A stretch of 64,000 nucleotides of DNA from Chelonoidis abingdonii (Eukaryota > Chordata > Testudines > Testudinidae), in the NCBI RefSeq assembly GCF_003597395.2, contig NC_133773.1, positions 59,784,681-59,848,680 on the forward strand. The letters run 5' to 3'. Below are positions 56,236 through 64,000 of the stretch, in pieces. Both the position numbers and the translations under genes were made by a program. Numbering within the stretch: the stretch's first letter is position 1; each line of letters opens with the position of its first letter. A model generated the notes under the pieces. The model was not told where the DNA came from. It saw nothing but the letters and a program-made list of their open reading frames with translations, and did no database searches.

Positions 56236-59200
56236 TTCACAATGATCTCTCTCCTGCCATCCATCTCCATCCTCTGATGAACGGAGGCTAGGGACACCAT
56301 TCTTTACCCTTCCTGGCTAATAGCCATTTATGGACTTAGCCACCATGAATTTATCCAGTTCCCTTTTAAACATTGTTATAGTCCCAGCCTTCACAACCTC
56401 CTCAGGTAAGGAGTTCCACAACGTTGACTTGTGCGCTGTGTGAAGAAGAACTTCCTTTATTTGTTTTTAAAGCTGCCTACTTATTTATCATTTGGTGACC
56501 CTAGTTCTGTATTATGGATAAGTAAATAACTTTTCCTTATCCACTTTCTTCATCACTCATGATTTATATCCTCTATCATATCCCCCTTAGTCTCCTCTTT
56601 CCAAGCTGAAGAAGCCTAGCCTCTATTAATCTTCCTCATATGGACCCTCTCCAAACCCCTAATCATTTTAGTGCCTTTTCTGAACCTTTTCTAGTGCTAG
56701 AAATATCTTTTTTGAGGTGAGGAGACTACATCTGTACCCAGTATTCGAGATGGGGGCGTACCATGGATTTATAAGGGCAATAATATATTCTCAGTCTTAT
56801 TCTCTATCCCCTTTTTAATGATTCCTAACATCCTGTTTGCTTTTTTGATCGCTCTGTGCACTGCGTGGACATCTTCAGAGAACTATTCCATGATGACGCC
56901 AAGATCTTTTTCCTGACTCGTTGTAGCTAAATTAGCCCCATCATATTGTATGTATAATTGGAAAAAAACCCAATGTGCATTACGTTACAGTTATCCACAT
57001 TAACTTTCATTTGCCATTTGTTCCCAATCTCTAGTCATGTGAGATCTTTTGAAGTTCTTCACCAATCTGCTTTGGGTCTTAACCATCTTGAGCAGTTCGT
57101 ATCATCTGCAAACTTTGCCACCTCACTGTTTACCCCTTTCTCCAGATCATTGGTGAATAAGTTGAATAGATTGTCCTAGGACTGACCCTTGGGGAACCCA
57201 CTAGTTACCCCTCTCCATTCGAAGAATTACCATTTATTCTATCCTTTGTTCCTTGTCTTTAACCAGGTCTCAATCCATGAAAGACCTTCCCTTTTATCCC
57301 ATGACAGCTTAATTTACGTAACAGCCTTTGATGCGGCACCTTGTCAAAAGGCTTTCTGGAAATCTAAGTACACTATGTCCACTGGATCCCCTTGTCCACA
57401 TGTTTGTTGGACCCTTCAAAGAACTCTAATAGATTAGTAAGACACGGTTTCCCGTTACAGAAACCATGTTGACTGTGCCTCACAGTTTGTTTTCTATGTG
57501 TCTGACAATTTTATTCTTAGCTATTGTTTCGACTCATTTGTCCAGTTACTGACGTTAGACTTACTGGTCCGTAATTGCAAGGATCACCTCTAGAGCCCTT
57601 TTTTAATATTGGCGTTACATTAGCTAACTTCGAGTCATGGGTACGAAGCCGATTTAAAGGCAGGTTACAAACTTAGCTAATAGTCCGCGACTTCACATTT
57701 GATTCTTTCAGAACTCTTGGGTGAATGCATCTGGTCGCGGTGACTTGTTAATGTTGAGTTTATCAACTAATTCCAAACCTCCTCTAGTGAGACTTCAGTC
57801 TGTGACAGTTCCTCAGATTTGTCACCTACAAAAGCTGGCTCAGGTTGTGGACTCCCTAACATCTCAGCCGTTGAAGACTGAAGCAAAGAATCCATTTTTT
57901 TTTCCACAATGACTTTATCGTCTTTAGTGCTCCTTTGGCTATTGTCGATCGTAAGGGGCCCCACTGGTTGTTTGGCAGGCTCCTGTTTCTGATGTACTTA
58001 AAAAACATTTTTGTTAACTTACCTTGGAGTTTTTGGTAGCCGTTCTTCAAACTCCGCTTGGCTTTTCTTATTACCACTCTTCACTTAAGCTGGCAGTGTT
58101 TGTGCTCCTTTCTATTTGCCTCACTAGGATTTGACTTCCACCTTTTTAAAGGAAGTCTTTTTATCTCTTCCTGCTTCTTTTACATGGTTGTTAAGCCACG
58201 GTGTTGGCGTTTTTTAGTTCTTTTACTGTCTTTCGTAATTTGGGGTTATAAATTGAATTGGCCTCTATTATGTGTGTCTTTTAAAAAGGCCCATGCAACT
58301 TTGCAGGGGATTTCACTTTAGTCACTGTACCTTTTAACTTTTGCTTTAACTTAACCCCCTCATTTATTTGATTATAGTTCCCTCTTTTGAAATTAAATGC
58401 CACAAGGTTTGGGCTGTTGAGGTGTTCTTCCCCCCACAGGGAGGGTTGGATGTTATTGTATTATGGGGTCACTCTTTCCAAGCGGCCTGCGCATAGTTAT
58501 CCTCTTGGAAACCCTGTGCCACCAGATTATCTAGAGTTGCCTCTCCCTTGTGGGGTTCCTTTCAGCTGCTCCAGAAGCGTCAGTTAAGTATCGAGAAATT
58601 TTTCTCGCATTTTCGTCCTGAAGTGAAATGTCCCTCTCTGGTCAATATGGGTTAATTGAAAATCCCCCACTATTATTTGTTCTGGTAATTTTGATAAGCT
58701 CTTCTAATTTCCCTTAACAATCATCATCACTCATACTGTCCTGAGTCAGGTGGTCGATTAATTAGGTCCCTAATGTATATTTTTATAATAGAGCAGTGAA
58801 GTCATCCATAGCGATATATGAAGATCCTTAGAGTTTACTTCATTTGAACTTACATTTCTCAATGTAGTGCCACTCCTCCCCCTGAACAACCTGTTCTGTC
58901 CTTCCGATATTTTTGTACCTGGAATGATTGTGTCCCACTGATTGCTCTCAGTCCACCAGGTTTCTGTGATGCCTATTATATCAATTATCCTCCTTTATCA
59001 CAAGGCACTCTAGTTCACCCATCTTATTATTTAGACTTCCTAGCATTTGTGTACAAGCACTTTTAAAAATTTGTCCCTGTTTAGTTGTCTGCCTTTTCTG
59101 TGTGCCAGATTCTTTTTTATGGACTGTTTATCATCTGATCCGGCCTTACATTATCCTCTTCCGTCCTCTGTTCCTGACTATAACCTGGAGATTCCCTATC

Positions 59201-59735
59201 ATCAGACTCTCCCTAGAGAAGTCTGTGTCCGATCCACATGCTCCTCTGTAGCAGTCGGCTTTCCCATCTCCTAGTTTAAAACGCTCTACAACCTTTTTAA
59301 TGTGAGGTGCCAGCAGTCTGGTTCCACTTTGGTTTAGGTGGAGCCCATCTCTCCTGTATAGGCTCCCCTATCCTAAAGTTTCCCCATTTCCTAATGAACA
59401 TTACCCCTCCTCTCTACACCTTCGTCTCCACGCATTGAGACTCTGAAGCTCTGCCTGCCTATCTGGCCCTGAGCGTGGAACTGGGAGCATTTCTGAGAGT
59501 GCCACCATAGAGGTCCTGGATTTCAGTCTCATCCCTAGCAGCCTAAATTTGGCTTCCAGGACATCTCTCCTACCCTTCCCTATGTCATTGGTACCTACAT
59601 GTACCACGACCACCAGCTCCTCCCCAGCACTACACATAAGTCTGTCTAGATGCCTCGAGTGATCCTCAACCTTCGCACCAGCCAGGCAAGTCATCATACG
59701 GTTCTCCCCGTCATCACAAACCCAGCTTGCATGCA
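56236..59735 (-). mobile_element. CR1 LINE, nearly full ORF2 and part of ORF1, decayed
   Basis: Read on the minus strand. From 59735 to about 59400 the frame includes V-V-V-V-H-V-G-T-N-D-I-G-K-G, the G-x-N-D block of the SGNH esterase domain of CR1 ORF1. Around 58990-58900 it gives I-I-G-I-T-E-T-W-W, an AP-endonuclease block. Around 58030-57960 it gives F-F-K-Y-I-R-N-R-S and W-G-P-L. Around 57395-57340 it gives I-V-Y-L-D-F-Q-K-A-F, and around 57110 F-A-D-D-T, the reverse-transcriptase active site. The 3' part (56890-56240) carries the usual CR1 words. Many stops and frameshifts; inactive. 5'-truncated inside ORF1. Confidence 0.88.
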
Positions 59736-59739
59736 TCAA
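59401..59739 (-). pseudogene. CR1 ORF1 fragment, SGNH esterase domain
   Basis: This is a 112-codon minus-strand frame without a stop. It contains HVGTNDIGKGRRDV, the oxyanion-hole block of SGNH hydrolases, and MVALSEMLPVPR, as in CR1 ORF1 proteins. These are thought to help the LINE RNP act on lipids or membranes. The catalytic Ser block (GDS-type) and the N-terminus are missing, so this is the remnant of the domain only. Confidence 0.7.
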
Positions 59740-62699
59740 AATAGTTGGTTAGTTTTTTGTTTTCTCAAAAATACTAAAAACCGTAGCTTACCTTTGTAGA
59801 CTACATTCTTTAAAAAAGTGAAAAACTAAAATTGACAAACTTATAAGGGAAGCTGCCTACAATATTTTATTTCCCTAAAGCATTTGAAAACTACATCCAC
59901 ATATTTTTATTAGCCACTCTAACTGGAAAAAAAAAGCTTAAAACTCTATTCTAAAGAGAACAAAATATTCAGGTAGACAATTTTATTTATCAAAATGCAT
60001 TGATTTGGAACAGTCAGGCTATAAAACCTTGAAAATCCAGTGTTTATTCTGGCCGCTCAGATTTAAACTACACAGCCCAAATCTTGGGGTTTCTGAAAAA
60101 AGCAAACTTAAGCCTACAGCCTTCTAAAAGGACCCAAAAACTTTCTGTGGGTATGTTGTAGTGGAAAGCAACATGTAGGGAAATGACAACAAAATCAATC
60201 ACTTTAAAAAGCCATAGCATGGTTTTCAGATTGATATTTTAGTATGATCTCTTTTGGTTCACAAATATTATATACAAAGTCAACATTCTGAAACTAAATT
60301 ATTGGAAGTGTCCAAAATAAACCCCAAACAAAGCAAGAAAAATGACAAGTCAGTTGGCTCTCAGTTCAGAAACATGGCTTTGATTGGTTGTCAAGGCCAT
60401 TGATATATTTGGTTGATCTGAGCCCTGAATTTGGAGTCGTTTATTTTTTAAAGCTGTGTTTTATCATTTCTCTCTGCTCCGGGTGGTTAATGCAGATAAA
60501 CTGTTGGGTCCCAGTTTTGTTGCTAGTCAGTTTCCTTTTGTGCTGCTTCTTCATTAGCACAATAGCATTGTTGATTTGTATTTATAATTCTGCAGGTGAA
60601 AGCTGACTTAAAAAAAAAAAAAAAAAGCAAACCCTTTTCATTCAAATCAACAATTTGCAATTCCATTCATATTTTAATCTAGATATAGGGCTGAACACAC
60701 ACACTCAAGTGCTACTGTTCAGATGTGAGCAGTGACAAAAAATGACGACTTTACCAGCATTTTTACATATTCCAGTGCCACGTTCTATTCTTTATTTTAG
60801 CCTTAGGTAGCCAGCGTTCATGTTTCCAATTTTTGCCAAGCTGAGAATTCTCTAGTTTCTATCTGTAAATTTTTTGCTTGTTGTGTATTGAGTACAAAAG
60901 GTGGTGGTGGTTTTTTTTCCTTATTTCCGGATTTACTGATTCTCAGTCTGTAAATGTTTTATCGATGCACTGAAAATGGGGTAGATGTCTGATAAGATCT
61001 GGCATATAGTTCAGGCATGATGGAGATCAAGCATGATCAAGTGCCTGGTGAACTGGTGAATTTTAACCTAAAAATTAACTAATGTGTGAAAAGTGGTTGT
61101 TCCCCTTTTCCCCCCCACTCATAACTTTTTCTTATTAAGTTTAAATTGTTTAGAAGCCTCAAAATATGTTAGGTGTTAAAAAAAAATGTTTATCTGAAAC
61201 AACTGCCATAGGGTGAAAATAGGCTTAGTGAACTTTGACTTCACTGTAGCATACACACAAACTCAGGAGATTGTCAGTAACAGTTATTGCCTCAAGCAGA
61301 ATTTGGGGAAAGTAGAATAAATACAATCATTGAGAAGACAGGATCAGTCAAAGAATGGGCAAATGTAGGTGTCATATTGTTCCTCATGAAATGAAATTGT
61401 TTTAAAATTACATAGAATTTGAATGTTTAAGTCTGGAGGGCCTTGTATGACAGGAGTAACTCTGTTTTCCATTTGCTCTTCAGTGAGTGTAGTTTTTTTT
61501 TTTTTAATGGATATTTCTGAATAGAAGATAGTGGAAGACAGTAACAAATCTTACCAATATCACTATCGGAGTATGTGCTGTTTTTGTGTGTTCAGAGTAT
61601 AGAAAAATAAATAAACTACTTATTTTCTAGCATTTTTTTCACTTCAATTCACATAATGATGTGAAACTGAGCAAACCCAACATGATACATCCTGGTTCAC
61701 TGCCTAACAGAAACATCTGAAAAGAACTTTCTTTTCATATTGGAGTGGAGAGAAATTGTTTCTAAAATTGTTTCTCTCTTTGTATACATCAACTGTTAGC
61801 TAGCTCTCTAGGTTTATTGTCTTCAGATATTGATGGTTAATGAATTCTCAGAGCAGGGATAATCATTCTTAAGTGTATGGAAAGCATCTAGTACATAGTA
61901 GGCACTAGTGGTTTTAGGGAAGAAAAAAAAAAAAAAGTAATTGCAGCCTGGTACCATATCTAAACACCTCTGAACTTCAGATGTGTTGTGAACTTCAGAC
62001 AGATGTTTAGATTCAGATATTTAATGTGCTCGCAGAAACTATATGTGATGGGTTCTTTATCCAACTAGCTGTAAGGAGGCATTGTGGCTTTATAGGGGAC
62101 TTCCTCTGCAGTTGGTGGGAGAGAGGGAGAATGGAGAAAATTTTACCTGGACAGAGCAGGAAGTGGCTGAACCAAGTGTGATGGGTGGAGGGGAGGGCAC
62201 TGACCTTCTAGGTAACTGAAGATGATGGGGGACGTACTGCGGACAGCTCTGGAGAAGCCCTCTCTTGGTGCAGTCAGGCTAGCAATTCCCACCCTTGGAA
62301 TCAGAGTAGGCTGGCTTTCTTCATGGCGTGCTATGGGCATTACACTAGTCGCCTTTATATTTGGGGGGCTGTGGGGAAGACTGCTGCCAGACTGGCTGAG
62401 GCAGAATGGGGATTTTTGCCTTTCCACAGCACATCAAGGACCCTTGGGGGAGTCAGGAAGCTTAGGTTAAAACATTGTAACGTAATTTAAAAAAGGTGCA
62501 GATTTCTAGTGCAGGCACCTGTTATAGATAGGATACAGTTATCAGATAACATGGGTTGGAGGGAGATTTAGAGGAAACAATCCCTGAAGGAAAGGAGGTT
62601 CTGGGCTCCTAACAGCTACTATAGCAGGGAGCCAACCCCCTTCCTTTTATAGTCCTCTTAGCCCTCAAACAAAGAGAGGGTGATGGGGTCTGTGGCAAA

Positions 62700-63240
62700 T
62701 TGCCAGTACTATTATGATGGGTCTTGTGCTTTCTTTTCTTTGGGGGGCGGTCAGGATGCCATTTCTTGCCCCTAAATTGGAATATTAATTGCCCCACTAG
62801 TGTCCTAGAGGAGGGGAGTGGAAAGGGAGGGACCTGGGCCCGCCCTCTACTCCATGTCCCAGCCCAAGGGCCCTGAGGATAGTGGTGAACCACTTGAACT
62901 GACGGTTCCTTCCCCTGGACTACTTCCCTCTCCTGCCCTTCAGCTTGTGGGGGGGCTTCCTGCCCTCCCTCTGCACAAGCCAGGTGTCCCTTACCTAGGG
63001 TCTAGAATTTCTTAGCCCACCACAGCACTTCTCCAAACTGTCCTCTGCTTCAACACCAATCCTTTCTGCTCCTACTCCCACCCTATCTGATTTGAAGCAA
63101 GGGTTTTTATCATGTGACTGACTGCAGGTGCTCTAATTGGCGTCAGGTGCTCTAGTTAATCTATAGCAAACTTTCTTCCCCTTACAGGAGAATAAACCCT
63201 CTAACCCTCTCTCGGCTGTCCCTCCTGGCCATGCTGTATC
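62700..63240. repeat. Possible gypsy LTR or terminal region
   Basis: The stretch 'ttgcccctaaattggaatat', 'ggacctgggcccgccctcta', 'cttcagcttgtggggggctt' and 'gatttgaagcaagggttttt' looks like terminal sequence of a turtle LTR retrotransposon, next to the gypsy pol fragment. Ends, TG/CA and target duplication were not found. The preceding 62040-62699 holds no gene. Confidence 0.3.
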
Positions 63241-63364
63241 ACATATGCCTCCCCACCCCCTCCCACTCACACCATGGGGTTGGGCTACTTGGGATAAGAG
63301 CAGTGTTGTTGTGATAGGCCATAGACGTTGCCATGTTGTTCCAGCCCTATGCTGTACCCGGAAA

Positions 63365-64000
63365 TGAAGGGCTGCCGGAGAAAAACCACCTAGTCACTCT
63401 TGCATCTTCTCCTTGTTCTGTGCATCCATAAATGTCTATAGGGATGGTCTAGACAGTATTTGGTCCTGCCAATAGGGCAGGGGACTGGACTCGGATGACC
63501 TCTCGAGGTCCTTCCAGTCTAGAATCTATGAATCCACTGGAGTGGGGCATGGCTGTCATAAGGGTAAACCTCTGCCCCAGCAGATAGTAGCGGAGAGTCT
63601 CCATAGCCATTTACCAGCAGACATTCCTTTTAATGACGGCGTACCTTGTTTCCTGGGAGGAGTTTCCGCGTAGGTACAAGATTGGGTGTTCCTCCTCCCC
63701 TACTATCTGTGAAAGGATGGCTCCTAGCCCTGCCTCCAAGGCATCTGTTTGTAGGACGAATTCCTTGTCAAAGTCTGGGGCTATAAGTACTGGATGGCAG
63801 CATAGGGCTGTCCTTAAATCTGCAAATGCTTCTTCTGTCTTATTAGTTCACTTTACTATCTCGGGGCTCCGAGCTTTTATCAGATCCATCAATGGCCCTG
63901 CTCTTGTGGCGAAATGAGGGATGAATCTCCGATAGTATCCTACTATCCCTAGAAATGCTCTGACTTGCTTTCTGCAGACTGGTCGAGGCCAACCTTGTAT
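63365..64000 (-). pseudogene. Ty3/gypsy pol fragment (RT end and RNase H), minus strand
   Basis: On the minus strand from 64000 downwards the translation gives G-Y-Y-R-R-F-I-P-H-F-A, then P-L-M-D-L-I-K, then a D-F-D-K-E-F-V-L-Q-T-D-A-L-E-A-G-L-G-A-I-L-S-Q stretch (in short blocks), then L-R-Y-Y-L-L-G-Q-R-F-T-L. This is the end of reverse transcriptase and the start of RNase H of Ty3/gypsy elements, with the first catalytic Asp of RNase H in Q-T-D. In-frame stops occur. A SINE piece separates 63365-63430 from 63536 onwards. The element continues right of the window. Confidence 0.82.
63440..63533 (+). mobile_element. Turtle Cry-type SINE, 3' part, inserted in gypsy pol
   Basis: 'tttggtcctgccaatagggc', 'aggggactggactcggatga', 'cctctcgaggtccttccagt' and 'ctagaatctatga' match the 3' half of the SINE at 27207-27376. 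It interrupts the gypsy reading, with 'atccat' before and 'atccac' after as a possible short duplication. Confidence 0.75.

Larger units (their letters stand above)
39429..64000 (+). other. DCLK2: DCLK2 intron 2, partial (continues past window)
   Basis: It starts with donor GTAAGAG. I searched by eye for the next DCLK2 exon (a [20 protein letters not shown]-like stretch) and did not see it, so at least 24.5 kb of intron 2 is here. Unassigned stretches 39429-40379, 42451-45724, 46032-47276, 47566-50075, 52573-56235 and 59736-62699 hold no gene I recognise, only AT-rich sequence and simple tracts such as T-rich 41480-41515. Confidence 0.8.

Noticed and set aside
39429..64000. A third DCLK2 coding exon within the window
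   Set aside because: No stretch encoding the expected end of the second doublecortin domain was seen; a short exon could still be missed by eye, so a profile search would be decisive.
1..64000. CRISPR array or bacterial operon structure
   Set aside because: No regularly spaced repeats with unique spacers; gene structure, splice sites, SINEs and LINEs are vertebrate.

Overview
This window is a piece of a turtle (Testudines, probably Cryptodira) nuclear genome. The organism call rests on the repeats: three copies of a tRNA-derived SINE that I recognise as the turtle 'Cry' type, CR1 LINEs of the turtle kind, vertebrate Penelope-like elements, and MIR relics. No bacterial, organellar or viral coding units and no CRISPR array were seen. 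Family names come from remembered consensus patterns, not from a database search.

The only host gene I can support is the 5' part of DCLK2 (doublecortin-like kinase 2), on the + strand. A CpG-rich promoter and 5' UTR region (about 18880-20330) leads into coding exon 1 (19862-20282). Intron 1 is 18.8 kb (20283-39093). Coding exon 2 is 39094-39428, and intron 2 then runs past the right edge. The two exons join in frame and give residues 1-252: a basic, Ser-rich N-terminus, the first doublecortin domain, the linker and most of the second doublecortin domain. The rest of the second domain, the Ser/Pro-rich region and the kinase domain lie beyond the window.

Left flank (1-18880) is intergenic and built mostly of transposons. 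It holds a Harbinger-like element with a broken Myb/SANT-like gene (1-807), and a three-deep nest in which a Penelope fragment sits in a hAT element that sits in a larger terminal-inverted-repeat element (about 808-2196). It also holds a small hAT MITE (3944-4156), a 2-kb Harbinger-like non-autonomous element (5330-7296), a solo LTR (12788-13528), and a decayed Penelope element (about 14220-15905) that is itself split by a hAT MITE.

Intron 1 carries a hAT element (21982-22684), a 1.2-kb terminal-inverted-repeat element holding a SINE and a MITE (26894-28097), a long inverted repeat with arms of about 205 bp (29150-29693), a hAT split by a SINE (30581-31349), and a second solo LTR (36315-37002). 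Intron 2 carries CR1 fragments, a third solo LTR inserted in one of them (50192-51048), a 3.5-kb minus-strand CR1 with esterase, endonuclease and reverse-transcriptase remnants (56236-59735), and at the right edge a minus-strand Ty3/gypsy pol fragment (63365-64000).

No new multi-gene system was found. The observations most worth checking are the hammerhead-ribozyme-like motif with an apparent compensatory base-pair change at 1864-1903, the long intronic inverted repeat at 29150-29693, the three related solo LTRs that all keep 5-bp target duplications, and the inverted-repeat element at 45725-46031 that carries splice-donor-like ends.
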